This document shows, in pieces, positions 51,773 through 61,565 of a stretch of 64,000 bases of DNA. Made by a program: the position numbers and the translations under genes. Source of the DNA: Tsuneonella mangrovi (GTDB lineage: Bacteria > Pseudomonadota > Alphaproteobacteria > Sphingomonadales > Sphingomonadaceae); assembly GCF_002269345.1 (NCBI RefSeq), contig NZ_CP022889.1:1302001-1366000 (forward strand). The letters run 5' to 3'. The notes under the pieces are model-generated. The model was not told the origin of the DNA. It ran no database searches and saw only the letters and a program-made list of their open reading frames with translations. The first letter of the stretch is position 1; each line of letters begins with the position of its first letter.

Positions 51773-51788
51773 TTTACGCAAACGTCAA
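51773..51788. promoter_or_regulatory. Candidate operator, TTTACG-CAAA-CGTCAA
   Basis: Imperfect palindrome GGTTTACG / CGTCAACC in the divergent promoter region of the crotonase and thiolase genes. Half-sites and spacing match the site at 20520 before the Baeyer-Villiger gene. A shared lipid-catabolism regulator is inferred. Confidence 0.5.
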
Positions 51789-51823
51789 CCCGATTCCCGA
51801 ACGAACACAAAAGAGGACTTCCA

Positions 51824-53092
51824 ATGGCAGAAGCATATATCATCGACGCGGTGCGCACACCGCGCGGTATTGGTAAGGTCGGCAAGGGCGCGCTGGCGCA
51901 CATGCACCCGCAGCACGTCGCCGCGACGGTGCTCAAGGCGATTGCCGAACGCAACCATCTCGACACCAAGGACGTCGATGATGTGATCTGGTCGGTCAGC
52001 ACCCAGAAGGGCAAGCAAGGTGGCGACCTGGGCCGGATGGCCGCGCTCGACGCGGGTTACGACCAGACCAGCTCGGGCATGACGCTCGACCGCTTCTGCG
52101 GCGGCGGCATCACCAGCGTGAACCTCGCGGCTGCACAGATCATGAGCGGCATGGCCGACCTGGTGGTTGCCGGGGGCACCGAGATGATGAGCTACACCTC
52201 GTCCTCGACACAGGAGGAAATGCAGGCTGGCCTGATGCCGCTGGGCATGGGCGCGGGCAACGAACGGCTGCGCGAAGTGCACCCACAGAGCCACCAGGGC
52301 GTGTGCGGCGACGCGATTGCGACGATGGAAGGCTTCACCCGCGAAGACCTCGACGCGCTCGCATTGCGCAGCCAGCAGAAGGCCGCCGTCGCCATCGCTG
52401 AAGGCCGGTTCGACAAGTCGGTGATCCCGGTGGTCGATGTCGAAGGCAACGTGGTGCTCGACAAGGAAGAGTTTCCCCGTCCGCAGACCACCGCCGAAGG
52501 CCTCGCCGAGCTCAAGCCCAGCTTCGAGAAGATTGCCGATGCTCCGCTCGACGAAAAGGGCACGACCTTCCGCAAGCTGATCAACCAGAAGTATCCGGAC
52601 CTCGACATCAAGCACTTCCACCATGCAGGCAACAGCTCGGGCGTGGTCGATGGTTCGGCAGCTATCCTGCTTGCGAGCAAGGACTACGCGAAGGCGCACG
52701 GGATGAAGCCGCGCGCACGGATCGTCGCCACCGCGAATCAGGGTGATGACCCTACGCTGATGCTCAACGCCCCAGTCCCGGCGGCAAAGAAGGTCCTCGA
52801 GAAGGCAGGCCTCACCAAGGACGACATCGACCTGTGGGAGATCAACGAAGCGTTTTCTGTAGTCGCCGCGAAGTTCATCCGCGATCTCGACCTGCCCGAC
52901 GACAAGGTCAACGTGAACGGCGGCGCGATGGCGCTGGGCCACCCGATTGGCGCAACCGGTTCGATCCTGATCGGCACGATCGTCGATGAACTGGAGCGGC
53001 AGAACAAGCGCTACGGCCTCGTTACGATGTGCGCGGCGGGCGGGATGGCCCCGGCGATCATCGTCGAGCGGGTGGACGATTTCGTCGACTGA
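51824..53092 (+). CDS. Acetyl-CoA acetyltransferase (thiolase)
   Basis: 422 residues. Catalytic Cys92 in MTLDRFCGGGITSVNLAAAQI, the NEAF motif in DLWEINEAFSVVAAKF, GGAMALGHPIGATGS with the His, and the final MCAAGGMAPA Cys. It cleaves 3-ketoacyl-CoA or condenses acetyl-CoA. AAGAGGACTTCC ribosome site before ATG 51824. Divergent from the crotonase gene. Confidence 0.95.
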   Translation: MAEAYIIDAVRTPRGIGKVGKGALAHMHPQHVAATVLKAIAERNHLDTKDVDDVIWSVSTQKGKQGGDLGRMAALDAGYDQTSSGMTLDRFCGGGITSVNLAAAQIMSGMADLVVAGGTEMMSYTSSSTQEEMQAGLMPLGMGAGNERLREVHPQSHQGVCGDAIATMEGFTREDLDALALRSQQKAAVAIAEGRFDKSVIPVVDVEGNVVLDKEEFPRPQTTAEGLAELKPSFEKIADAPLDEKGTTFRKLINQKYPDLDIKHFHHAGNSSGVVDGSAAILLASKDYAKAHGMKPRARIVATANQGDDPTLMLNAPVPAAKKVLEKAGLTKDDIDLWEINEAFSVVAAKFIRDLDLPDDKVNVNGGAMALGHPIGATGSILIGTIVDELERQNKRYGLVTMCAAGGMAPAIIVERVDDFVD

Positions 53093-53129
53093 CCCCCCAA
53101 TCCCTCGGATAAAATGCTGGCGGCGGGCT

Positions 53130-53172
53130 TTGACAAAAGGTTCGCCGCTTGCTATTTGGTTTCATACGAAAC
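53130..53172 (+). promoter_or_regulatory. Sigma-70 type promoter with adjacent palindrome before hpd
   Basis: -35 TTGACA at 53130 and -10 TATTTG at 53153 with 17-bp spacing, followed directly by the inverted repeat GTTTC-ATAC-GAAAC (53159-53172). A repressor bound there would block the promoter. Dioxygenase gene starts 28 bases on. Confidence 0.55.
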
Positions 53173-53200
53173 TAGTTTAGCGATTACCGAGGACACATTC

Positions 53201-54301
53201 ATGGCCGACCTGTTCGAAAATCCCATCGGGCTCGACGGATTCGAGTTCGTCGAATTCTGCGCGCCGGACAAGGGCGTGCTGGAACCGGTGTTCGAAGGCA
53301 TGGGCTTCACCCACGTTGCTAGCCACCGCTCGAAGGATGTCGACCTGTGGCGCCAAGGCGGGATCAACCTGATCGCCAATTACGAACCGCGCAGCGCCGC
53401 GTGGTTCTTCGCCCGCGAGCACGGCCCTTCGGCGTGCGGCATGGCGTTCCGCGTGAAGGATGCGCGCAAGGCCTATGCCGAACTGCTCGCCCGCGGCGCC
53501 GAGCCGGTCCAGGTCCAGACCGGGCCGATGGAGCTGCACATCCCGGCGATCCGCGGCATCGGCGGGGCAATCCTCTACCTCGTCGATCGCTACGACGGCG
53601 ACGCCGGGCAGGGGCTGACGATCTACGACATCGATTTCGAATACCTTCCGGGGGTCGAGAAAAACCCCGAAGGCGCGGGCTTCAAGCTGATCGATCACCT
53701 GACCCACAACGTCTATGGCGGACGGATGAAGTACTGGGCGGACTACTACGAGAAGCTGTTCAACTTCCGCGAAATCCGTTTTTTTGACATCAAAGGCGAA
53801 TACACCGGGCTGACTTCCAAGGCGCTCACGGCGCCAGACGGCAAGATTCGCATCCCGCTCAACGAGGAAGGCGAAGGCGGCAAGGGCCAGATCGAGGAAT
53901 TCCTGCGCGACTTCAACGGCGAAGGCATCCAGCATATTGCCTTGATCTGCGACGACCTGATCGCTGCATGGGACCGGCTCAAGGCGCTGGGCGTGCCGTT
54001 CATGACTGCTCCGCCGCAGGCCTATTACGACATGCTCGAAGAGCGCCTCCCGGGTCACGGCGAAGATGCCAACGCGCTGGGGATGCGCGGCATCCTGCTC
54101 GACGGCACGACCGAAGGCGGAAGCCCACGCCTCCTGCTGCAGATCTTCGCGCAGGCACAGGTCGGCCCGGTATTCTTCGAATTCATCCAGCGCAAGGGTG
54201 ACGATGGGTTCGGCGAAGGCAACTTCAAGGCGCTGTTCGAAAGCATGGAGCGCGACCAAATCGAGCGCGGCACGCTCAATGTCGAGGAACCGGCACAATG
54301 A
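53201..54301 (+). CDS. hpd: 4-hydroxyphenylpyruvate dioxygenase
   Basis: 366 residues. Converts 4-hydroxyphenylpyruvate to homogentisate in tyrosine catabolism with Fe(II). Two VOC domains: N-terminal [13 protein letters not shown]; catalytic iron ligands in [17 protein letters not shown] (His), [11 protein letters not shown] (His) and [11 protein letters not shown] (Glu). [24 protein letters not shown] precedes the third ligand. The next gene overlaps by 4 bases. Confidence 0.97.
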   Translation: MADLFENPIGLDGFEFVEFCAPDKGVLEPVFEGMGFTHVASHRSKDVDLWRQGGINLIANYEPRSAAWFFAREHGPSACGMAFRVKDARKAYAELLARGAEPVQVQTGPMELHIPAIRGIGGAILYLVDRYDGDAGQGLTIYDIDFEYLPGVEKNPEGAGFKLIDHLTHNVYGGRMKYWADYYEKLFNFREIRFFDIKGEYTGLTSKALTAPDGKIRIPLNEEGEGGKGQIEEFLRDFNGEGIQHIALICDDLIAAWDRLKALGVPFMTAPPQAYYDMLEERLPGHGEDANALGMRGILLDGTTEGGSPRLLLQIFAQAQVGPVFFEFIQRKGDDGFGEGNFKALFESMERDQIERGTLNVEEPAQ

Positions 54302-54858
54302 CCGCGCACCCGATCAAACTCGGCGGGGTCCACCATGCGGCCTATCGCTGCAAGGACGCCAAAGAGACCGTCGAATGGTACGGCCGCGTCCTCGGCATGG
54401 ACTACACCACTGCTTTCGCCGAGGACCACGTGCCTTCGACCGGCGAATACGATCCCTACATGCATGTGTTTCTCGACGCCGGTAACGGCAACGTGCTGGC
54501 GTTCTTCGAGCTGCCCAACCAGCCGGAGATGGGCCGCGACGAGCACACACCCGCGTGGGTCCAGCACCTGGCATTCCGGGTCGGCAGCGAAGAAGAACTG
54601 CTTGCCGCCAAGGAACACGTCGAAGCGCAAGGCATCGAAGTGCTTGGCCCGACGCACCACGGCATCTTCAAGTCGATCTATTTCTTCGACCCAAATGGCC
54701 ACCGGGTGGAGCTTGCCGCCGACATCGGCACCGACGAGCAATACGCCGAACTGCGGCGCGTCGCTCCGTTGATGCTCGAGGAATGGAGCCAGACCAAGAA
54801 GGCTCCGCGCCACGCCGACTGGCTGCACGAGGTCGCCCGCGCCGAACACGGGAACTGA
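54298..54858 (+). CDS. VOC-family protein (glyoxalase/dioxygenase-like)
   Basis: 186 residues, one VOC (vicinal oxygen chelate) module pair: [73 protein letters not shown] and [18 protein letters not shown]. Start overlaps the hpd stop (ATGA), so the two act together, probably in aromatic catabolism. Exact reaction unknown. Confidence 0.85.
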   Translation: MTAHPIKLGGVHHAAYRCKDAKETVEWYGRVLGMDYTTAFAEDHVPSTGEYDPYMHVFLDAGNGNVLAFFELPNQPEMGRDEHTPAWVQHLAFRVGSEEELLAAKEHVEAQGIEVLGPTHHGIFKSIYFFDPNGHRVELAADIGTDEQYAELRRVAPLMLEEWSQTKKAPRHADWLHEVARAEHGN

Positions 54859-54867
54859 TTTCCGGCG

Positions 54868-55923
54868 TCAATCCCGCCACAGCGGTCGCCACCAGTCCTC
54901 GTTAGCGAGGTACCAGCGCACTGATTGCGTCAGCCCGGCTACAAAATCGTATTGCGGCGCGTAGCCCAGATCGGTCCGCGCCCGAGCAGAATCGATCGCG
55001 TAGCGTCGGTCGTGCCCCGCGCGATCGGCTACGAATGACTTGAGTTCGGCGGTCGCGCGGCCTTGCGCTGCCGGGGCGTCAGGGAAGCGTTCGGCGAGTT
55101 CGGGATCGGTGGCAAAGGCGCTGTCGACCGCGTCGCACAGGGCATCGATCACCGCCATGTTGGGCAGTTCCGCTCCGCCGCCGATAGGGTAGGTTTCGCC
55201 GACAATCCCCCGCTCCAGACACAGTTCGATTGCGCGGCAATGGTCCTCGACATGGAGCCAGTCGCGCACGTTCATCCCGTCGCCGTAGATCGGCAGGGCG
55301 ATCCCGTGCAGCGCGTTGAGCAGGAACAGCGGGATCAGCTTTTCGGGGTGCTGGTAGGGACCATAGTTGTTCGAACAATTGCTGGTCGTCACCGCCAGTC
55401 CGTAGGTGTTGTGATAGGCCCGCACCAAGTGGTCCGCCGCCGCTTTGGAGGCCGAATAGGGAGAGTTGGGCGCATAGGGCGATGCCTCGCTGAACGGCGG
55501 CGCGCCCTCCCCGAGCGAGCCGAAAACTTCGTCGGTCGAGATATGGTGGAACCAGTGGTCGCGCCCGCCGCCCTGCTCCAGCCATACCGCCCGCGCCGCC
55601 TTGAGCAGGCTGTGCGTACCGACGACATTCGTTTCGACGAAGGCATCCGGCCCGGCGATCGAGCGGTCGACGTGGCTTTCCGCCGCGAAGTGGACGATCG
55701 TGCCGATATCGCGCTCGCGCAACAGCTTCTCGACCAATGCGGTGTCGCGGATATCGCCGATCACCAACTCGGCCTGTGCGATCCCGGCAATGGTCGCGGG
55801 GTTCCCAGCATATGTCAGGCTGTCGAGCACAGTCAGGCCGTCGCCCGGATGGCGTTCGGCCCAGTAGCGCACGAAATTGCCGCCAATGAACCCGGCGCCT
55901 CCGGTTACGAGCAGGTTGGCCAT
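54868..55923 (-). CDS. rfbB: dTDP-glucose 4,6-dehydratase
   Basis: 351 residues. NAD motif LLVTGGAGFIGGNFVRYW; active-site Tyr/Lys in YSASKAAADHLVRAYHNTYGL, with HISTDEVFGSLGEGAPPF, YGDGMNVRDWLHVEDHCRAI and TYPIGGGAE. Second enzyme of dTDP-sugar synthesis, after rfbA. The rfbC and rfbD steps are absent from the window. It faces the VOC gene convergently. Confidence 0.96.
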   Translation of the reverse strand: MANLLVTGGAGFIGGNFVRYWAERHPGDGLTVLDSLTYAGNPATIAGIAQAELVIGDIRDTALVEKLLRERDIGTIVHFAAESHVDRSIAGPDAFVETNVVGTHSLLKAARAVWLEQGGGRDHWFHHISTDEVFGSLGEGAPPFSEASPYAPNSPYSASKAAADHLVRAYHNTYGLAVTTSNCSNNYGPYQHPEKLIPLFLLNALHGIALPIYGDGMNVRDWLHVEDHCRAIELCLERGIVGETYPIGGGAELPNMAVIDALCDAVDSAFATDPELAERFPDAPAAQGRATAELKSFVADRAGHDRRYAIDSARARTDLGYAPQYDFVAGLTQSVRWYLANEDWWRPLWRD

Positions 55924-55936
55924 AGCCCGCCCCCCA

Positions 55937-56815
55937 TCAGCCGAGCAGCCGCAGCAGGTAGGCGCCGTAGCCCGAATTCATCAGCGAGCGAGCGATCTGT
56001 TCCAACTGCGCGTCGTCGATGAACCCCTGCCGCCAGGCGATCTCTTCGGGGCAGCACACCTTCACACCCTGCCGCTCTTCGAGGATGCGCACAAACGTGC
56101 CGGCATCGAGCAACGAATTGTGCGTGCCGGTGTCGAGCCACGCGAAGCCGCGCCCCAGGATTTCGACCGCAAGTTGTCCGTCTACGAGGTAGGACCGGTT
56201 GAGGTCGGTGATCTCGTATTCGCCGCGCGCCGAGGGTTGCAATTCTTTCGCCCGATCCACCGCCGTGCCGTCGTAGAAATAGAGCCCGGTGACGGCATAT
56301 CTGGATGCAGGGCGGGCAGGCTTTTCCTCGATCGAGACTGCCCGACCCGAAGCGTCGAAGCCGATCACGCCGTAGTTCCCCGGATCGTCGACATGCGTTG
56401 CGAATACACTCGCCCCTGCGGCCCGCCTATCCGCCGTAGCGAGCAGTTCGGGCATTCCGTGGCCGTAGAAGATGTTGTCGCCCAGCACGAGCGCGCTCGG
56501 ATCGCTGCCGACGAATCCGGCGGCTACGTGATAGGCCTGCGCAATCCCCTCGGGCTTTAACTGCGCAGCATAGGACAGTGCCACGCCGAAGTCCGATCCG
56601 TCGCCCAGCACGCGCTGGAATTGCGCGGCATCTTCGGCCGTGGTGATCACCACTATATCGCGGATTCCCGCCAACATCAGCGTGCACAGCGGGTAATAGA
56701 CCAGCGGCTTGTCGTAGACCGGCATCAGCTGCTTAGAAACGCCACGGGTCAGCGGATAGAGCCGCGTCCCGGTGCCACCGGCGAGGATGATCCCCTTGCG
56801 CCCCGTCGATTGCAT
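55937..56815 (-). CDS. rfbA: Glucose-1-phosphate thymidylyltransferase
   Basis: 292 residues. [44 protein letters not shown] is the RmlA signature; YYGHG-type [10 protein letters not shown] and [22 protein letters not shown] follow. Makes dTDP-glucose. ATG 56815 with GAGGTGAAG upstream. It precedes rfbB by 13 bases. Confidence 0.95.
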   Translation of the reverse strand: MQSTGRKGIILAGGTGTRLYPLTRGVSKQLMPVYDKPLVYYPLCTLMLAGIRDIVVITTAEDAAQFQRVLGDGSDFGVALSYAAQLKPEGIAQAYHVAAGFVGSDPSALVLGDNIFYGHGMPELLATADRRAAGASVFATHVDDPGNYGVIGFDASGRAVSIEEKPARPASRYAVTGLYFYDGTAVDRAKELQPSARGEYEITDLNRSYLVDGQLAVEILGRGFAWLDTGTHNSLLDAGTFVRILEERQGVKVCCPEEIAWRQGFIDDAQLEQIARSLMNSGYGAYLLRLLG

Positions 56816-56901
56816 AACCCGCTTCACCTCGCACTGCCTGCGCCGCCTGCTTCGCAAGGGCCGCGAGGCAGGTCAACCGCGATCGCGGGATTGCAGTGCG
56901 C

Positions 56902-58206
56902 TCAGCCGGCCTTGCGAAGTTCGATCGGCCCGGCAACCACGGCGGGTTGGTCGGGCCATATGCCGCGAGTGTCGTAGACGACCTTGTCGGCGCGCTCCGC
57001 CAGCGGGACCGACTTGAATACGTCGTGATCGACCAGCACGATCATCACGTCGCACGCTTCCAGCGCGGTATCGATATCGACCTGGACCGCGCCGGTGCCT
57101 TCGAACTCGCGCGGCAGCTCGGCGGCGTAGGGTTCGACTACGTTGACCCGCCCGCCGTAGCGGCGCGCAAGGGTCGCTGCGACCAGCCGCGCAGGGCTTT
57201 CACGGAAGTCGTCGATGTTGGCTTTGAATGCCAAACCAAGGCACGCGATCCGCGCCTGCGGGTTGGCTTCGACCAGTTCGGTCGCTCGGGCGATGACGTG
57301 GTGGATCTTGCAATCGTTGACCCCGCGCGCGGTGCGGATCAGCGGGGTTTCGCTGGGCGCACCGTGGACGATGAACCACGGATCGACAGCGATACAGTGC
57401 CCGCCGACGCCCGGCCCCGGAGTAAGGATGTTGACGCGCGGATGGCGATTGGCCAGGCGGATCACTTCCCACACATCAAGCCCCATCGCATCGCTGACGA
57501 TCGAAAGCTCGTTGGCGAACGCGATGTTGACGTCGCGATAGGCGTTTTCGACCAGCTTGGTCATTTCCGCGCTGCGGGCATCGGTGGTCACGCAAGTGCC
57601 GCGCACGAACCGCTTGTAGAAGCTCAGCGCCTTGCGCGCGCAGCGCGGCGTGATCCCGCCGATCGAACGGTCGTTGTTGGTCAGTTCCTCGAGGATGCGC
57701 CCGGGCAGCACGCGCTCGGGGCAATAGGCGATCGAGACATCGGGAATGCCGTCGGTCAGGCCCGGCAACTTGAGGTCGGGGCGCTGGCCGGCGATCATGT
57801 CGCGCATCGCTTCGGTCGTGCCGACCGGCGAGGTCGATTCGAGGATGATCGTATCGCCAGCTTTCAGCACTGCAGCGACGTTGCGCGCGGCATCGAGCAC
57901 ATAGGTCGTGTCAGGCGTATGCGCGTCGTCCTTGTGGAACGGGGTCGGCACCGCAATCACGAACACGTCGGCTGCTTGCACTTCGGTAGCCGCGCGCAGG
58001 AGACCGCGTTGGACCACGCCATGCACCAGTCCGTCGAGATCGACTTCCTCGATATGGATTTCGCCGCGATTGATCGTATCGACGACGTGCTGGCTCACGT
58101 CCACGCCGTGCACCTTCATCCCCGAACGGGCTATGATCGCAGCCGTCGGCAGGCCGATATAGCCGAGGCCGATCACGGAAACTTCAGGCAAAATTTCGCC
58201 GCGCAT
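56902..58206 (-). CDS. wecC: UDP-N-acetyl-D-mannosamine dehydrogenase
   Basis: 434 residues of the UDP-glucose/GDP-mannose dehydrogenase superfamily. VSVIGLGYIGLPTAAIIARSG (NAD site), VPTPFHKDDAHTPDTTYV, and the catalytic Cys in GPGVGGHCIAVDPWFI, which marks the WecC type. Oxidises UDP-ManNAc to the uronate for exopolysaccharide. Divergent from another dehydrogenase of the same superfamily. Confidence 0.92.
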   Translation of the reverse strand: MRGEILPEVSVIGLGYIGLPTAAIIARSGMKVHGVDVSQHVVDTINRGEIHIEEVDLDGLVHGVVQRGLLRAATEVQAADVFVIAVPTPFHKDDAHTPDTTYVLDAARNVAAVLKAGDTIILESTSPVGTTEAMRDMIAGQRPDLKLPGLTDGIPDVSIAYCPERVLPGRILEELTNNDRSIGGITPRCARKALSFYKRFVRGTCVTTDARSAEMTKLVENAYRDVNIAFANELSIVSDAMGLDVWEVIRLANRHPRVNILTPGPGVGGHCIAVDPWFIVHGAPSETPLIRTARGVNDCKIHHVIARATELVEANPQARIACLGLAFKANIDDFRESPARLVAATLARRYGGRVNVVEPYAAELPREFEGTGAVQVDIDTALEACDVMIVLVDHDVFKSVPLAERADKVVYDTRGIWPDQPAVVAGPIELRKAG

Positions 58207-58396
58207 GGCAGTCCCTTGCAGTTCTTGTCGCGCACCCGTTTGCCAGCAAAGGGTTGATATTGCGGTAACGCTGATCGCGAGCGCCGAAAGCGCTTTGCAT
58301 TCCGTGGGGCACAGCTCCGGCCTGCACGTTGCATCGCAAAGGCAACCTTCGTACTCGAAGGCGATCGCGCAGTTTGCCAGGCGAAGGTCCGAACCA

Positions 58397-59662
58397 TTGA
58401 AAATATTGATTTTCGGACTTGGTTACGTCGGTTCGACGGCCGCGGGATGTCTCGCCAGCCAGGGACACCGCGTGATCGGGATCGACGTCAATCCGGCCAA
58501 GGTGGACGCGATCAATGCCGGCCTATCACCAGTCCGCGAGCCGGGGCTCGATGAGCTGGTAGCCGAGGCCCGGACCGAAGGATTGCTGTCCGCTTCGCTG
58601 ACGCCGGGCGAAGAGCTTTTCGATGCCGACCTGGCGATTGTTTGCGTTGGCACGCCAAGCGGTCCCGACGGAGCGCACGACATGGGGCACATCGTGCAGG
58701 TCACGCGCTCGATCGCCGAGGCATTGCAGCCGGGGCGCGAAGGGCAGCTAACCGTCGCCTACCGTTCGACCATGCGGCCGGGGAGCATGGAAACGCTCAT
58801 CCGACCGATCTTCGAAGCGTCACTGGGGAACAATTGCGAAGCGACCGTCGAGCTAGTCTACAATCCTGAGTTCCTGCGCGAGGCGAGCGCGATCGAGGAT
58901 TTTTTCACGCCGCCCAAGATCGTTGTCGGTACGCGCGACGGTAAGCCGTCTGCGGCGATGGACGCGTTGCACGAAGGGATCGACGCGCCGACGTTCCACG
59001 TCGGATATCGCGAGGCCGAACTGACCAAGTTCGTCGACAATTCGTGGCACGCTACAAAGGTGGTATTCGCCAACGAGATCGGGCGGCTCTGCGCGCAGCT
59101 CGGCATTTCCGCCAGCCAGGTCCACGCGATGTTTGCCGCCGACACCAGGCTCAACATTTCGCCGGCCTACACCCGGCCCGGAGGGGCGTTTGGCGGATCG
59201 TGCCTGCCCAAGGACGTGCGCGCGCTCCAGCACCTCGCCGCCGAAGCCGGTGCCAGTGCGCAGCTCATCGATAGCCTGATGAGCAGCAACGCGGCGCACC
59301 TGCAGTTCCAGTTCGACCGGGTGGCCGCGGCAGTTGAACCGGGTGCAAAGATCCTGCTCGTCGGCCTTTCCTTCAAGCTAGGTACTGACGACTTGCGCGA
59401 GAGCCCTGCATTGGACCTTGCCCGGCGGCTGATCGACGCCAGATACAGGCTTGCCATTTACGAAGCGGAGTTGAGCCCCAATGCGCTTCTCGGGCAGAAC
59501 CGCGACTACGCCATGTCCCACTTGCCTGAACTACGAGAGTTGCTGGTCGACAGGGAAACCGCGCAGGCAGGTGATTTCGCTCTTGCCGTCGCAACCAACC
59601 GGCTGGTCGACACGCTCGATCTCGGTGCCACGCCAGTGCTCGACCTCAGCGTAATCGCATGA
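58397..59662 (+). CDS. UDP-glucose/GDP-mannose dehydrogenase (AlgD-like)
   Basis: 421 residues. KILIFGLGYVGSTAAGCLASQGHRVIGIDVNPAKVDAIN opens the NAD domain; RSTMRPGSMETLI and the catalytic Cys in GGAFGGSCLPKDVRALQHLAAE follow. GSCLPKD is the form of GDP-mannose 6-dehydrogenase and of some UDP-glucose dehydrogenases. TTG start at 58397 with AAGG upstream; an ATG in frame is absent nearby. Makes a uronic acid for the polysaccharide. Confidence 0.9.
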   Translation: MKILIFGLGYVGSTAAGCLASQGHRVIGIDVNPAKVDAINAGLSPVREPGLDELVAEARTEGLLSASLTPGEELFDADLAIVCVGTPSGPDGAHDMGHIVQVTRSIAEALQPGREGQLTVAYRSTMRPGSMETLIRPIFEASLGNNCEATVELVYNPEFLREASAIEDFFTPPKIVVGTRDGKPSAAMDALHEGIDAPTFHVGYREAELTKFVDNSWHATKVVFANEIGRLCAQLGISASQVHAMFAADTRLNISPAYTRPGGAFGGSCLPKDVRALQHLAAEAGASAQLIDSLMSSNAAHLQFQFDRVAAAVEPGAKILLVGLSFKLGTDDLRESPALDLARRLIDARYRLAIYEAELSPNALLGQNRDYAMSHLPELRELLVDRETAQAGDFALAVATNRLVDTLDLGATPVLDLSVIA

Positions 59663-60882
59663 CCGGCAGCGACAGCCAGCCGCTCGCCGGGCGCAAGGTC
59701 CTGATCATTGTCGAGAACCTGCCGCTGCCGTTCGACCGGCGCGTGTGGCAGGAGGCGCGCACGCTGGTTGCGGCAGGCGCAGAGGTCTCAGTGATCTGCC
59801 CGACCGGCAAGGGCTACAAGGCGCGCTTCGAGACGATCGAAGGGGTCGAAATCCATCGCCACCCGTTGCCGCTGGAGGCGAGCGGCGCGGTCGGCTTCCT
59901 GCTCGAGTATTCTGCTGCGCTGCTGTGGCAGACTCTGCTGGCATGGAAGATATATTTCCGCCGCGGGTTCGACGTGATCCACGGGTGCAACCCGCCTGAC
60001 CTGATCTTCCTCGTCGCGCTGCCGTTCCGCCTGCTGGGCGTGAAGTTCCTGTTCGACCACCACGACATCAACCCCGAGCTGTACGAGGCCAAGTTCGGCA
60101 AGCGGGGGCCGTTCTGGCACCTGCTGAAGCTGTTCGAACGGCTGACGTTCGCCACCGCGACGATCTCGATCGCGACCAACCGATCGTATCGCAAGATCGC
60201 GATCGACCGCGGGGGAATGAAACCGGAGCGGGTGTTCGTCGTGCGCTCAGGCCCCGACCTATCGCGGGTCAACCGGGTTGAACCGGTCGAGCGGTGGAAG
60301 AACGGGCGGCCGCACATGGCCGGATATGTCGGAGTGATGGGCGAGCAGGAGGGGATCGACTTGCTGATCGAGGCGGTCGCGCATCTCACCGGGCCGATGG
60401 GGCGCAGGGACATCCAGTTCGTGCTCGTCGGCGGTGGTCCGAGCTTGCCCGACTTGCGGGAACTCGCCGAGCGGCGCGGCGTGGCGGACTTCATCACCTT
60501 TCCCGGACGCACGCCCGACGAGGACCTGTTCGCAGTGCTTTCGACGATGGATGTCGGGGTCAATCCCGACCGGGTTAACGCGATGAACGACCTCTCCACG
60601 ATGAACAAGATCATGGAATACATGGCTTGCGGCAAACCGATTGTGCAGTTCGACGTCACCGAGGGGCGCTTTTCCGCGCAGGATGCTTCGCTCTATGCCA
60701 AGCCCAACGACCCGATCGACTTTGCGCGGAAGATCGCCGAACTGATCGACGATCCCGAACGGCGCGCGGCGATGGGTGAATTCGGCAGGAAGCGCGTCGA
60801 GCAGGAACTCGACTGGTCGAAGCAGGTCGAACCGCTGCTTGCCGCGTACCGCCTCGCTCTAGGGATCGCGCCGGACGCGTAG
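59659..60882 (+). CDS. Family 4 glycosyltransferase
   Basis: 407 residues, GT-B fold. N-terminus VLIIVENLPLPFDRRVWQEARTLVAAGAEVSVICP; the C-terminal domain has YVGVMGEQEGIDLLIEAV, FVLVGGGPSLPDLRELAERRGV and STMNKIMEYMACGKPIVQFDVTEGRFSAQDASLYAKPNDPIDFA, with the E-x7-E motif altered. Start overlaps the previous stop (ATGA). Transfers a sugar in polysaccharide assembly; donor unknown. Confidence 0.9.
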   Translation: MTGSDSQPLAGRKVLIIVENLPLPFDRRVWQEARTLVAAGAEVSVICPTGKGYKARFETIEGVEIHRHPLPLEASGAVGFLLEYSAALLWQTLLAWKIYFRRGFDVIHGCNPPDLIFLVALPFRLLGVKFLFDHHDINPELYEAKFGKRGPFWHLLKLFERLTFATATISIATNRSYRKIAIDRGGMKPERVFVVRSGPDLSRVNRVEPVERWKNGRPHMAGYVGVMGEQEGIDLLIEAVAHLTGPMGRRDIQFVLVGGGPSLPDLRELAERRGVADFITFPGRTPDEDLFAVLSTMDVGVNPDRVNAMNDLSTMNKIMEYMACGKPIVQFDVTEGRFSAQDASLYAKPNDPIDFARKIAELIDDPERRAAMGEFGRKRVEQELDWSKQVEPLLAAYRLALGIAPDA

Positions 60883-61374
60883 CGCGAAGATCGCTGCGGC
60901 TCCCACGACTAGCGTCGCGCCGATATCGAACAGCCAGTTGAGGTGCATCGGGCGGTAGAGCACGCTGTCGGTCACATGCCAGGAGACGATCCGCAAGATC
61001 ATCAGCAATCCCATCGCAAGACAGCCAAAGCCGGCAACCGCGAGGGGTCGCATGGCCCCAAGTCTCAACTTTCGCGCACGTCCGCCGGCCAGCATCGCGC
61101 AAATCGCGACAAAGGCGAACGCGGTGCCGACCACCAGGGGTCCCTGCACTGTACGTCGCACTGCATAATCGCCGTCTTCGCGGGCGTTCAAGCGGAGCGC
61201 ATCGGTCAGCGTATGCTCGAGGCCGAAGCCGCGCGAAACTGCCAACAGGATGAAAAATGCCGCGAACAACGCCCATGCCAGCCGGTCAGCAGCGCGTGAA
61301 TCGCTTCCGAGCGCAGCCCACGCACACAGGGTAGCGACAACCAGGTAAAGCGCTTCAGCGACGAAATTGAACAC
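60859..61374 (-). CDS. Small integral membrane protein
   Basis: 171 residues with about five hydrophobic helices (FNFVAEALYLVVATLCAWAALG, LAWALFAAFFILLAVSRGFGLEHTL, GPLVVGTAFAFVAICAMLAGG, PLAVAGFGCLAMGLLMILRIVSW, WLFDIGATLVVGAAAIFALRV). Its 3' end overlaps the glycosyltransferase by 24 bases. No family recognised. Confidence 0.65.
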   Translation of the reverse strand: MFNFVAEALYLVVATLCAWAALGSDSRAADRLAWALFAAFFILLAVSRGFGLEHTLTDALRLNAREDGDYAVRRTVQGPLVVGTAFAFVAICAMLAGGRARKLRLGAMRPLAVAGFGCLAMGLLMILRIVSWHVTDSVLYRPMHLNWLFDIGATLVVGAAAIFALRVRRDP

Positions 61375-61565
61375 GATTGGTGACGCCCCGGAAATGGCTG
61401 AATCGCGCGAACTTTAGGTCACAAGCGGGCGAAATCCAATGATTCCGCCAGCCGCAGCGCAGGACCTTTCAATAACCGTCGACACGGCAGGTGCGATCCT
61501 TGCGCTCACCCTGCACGCCGATTAAGCATTTTCCCATCGGGACCGAGTCTTGGGATGAATGCACG

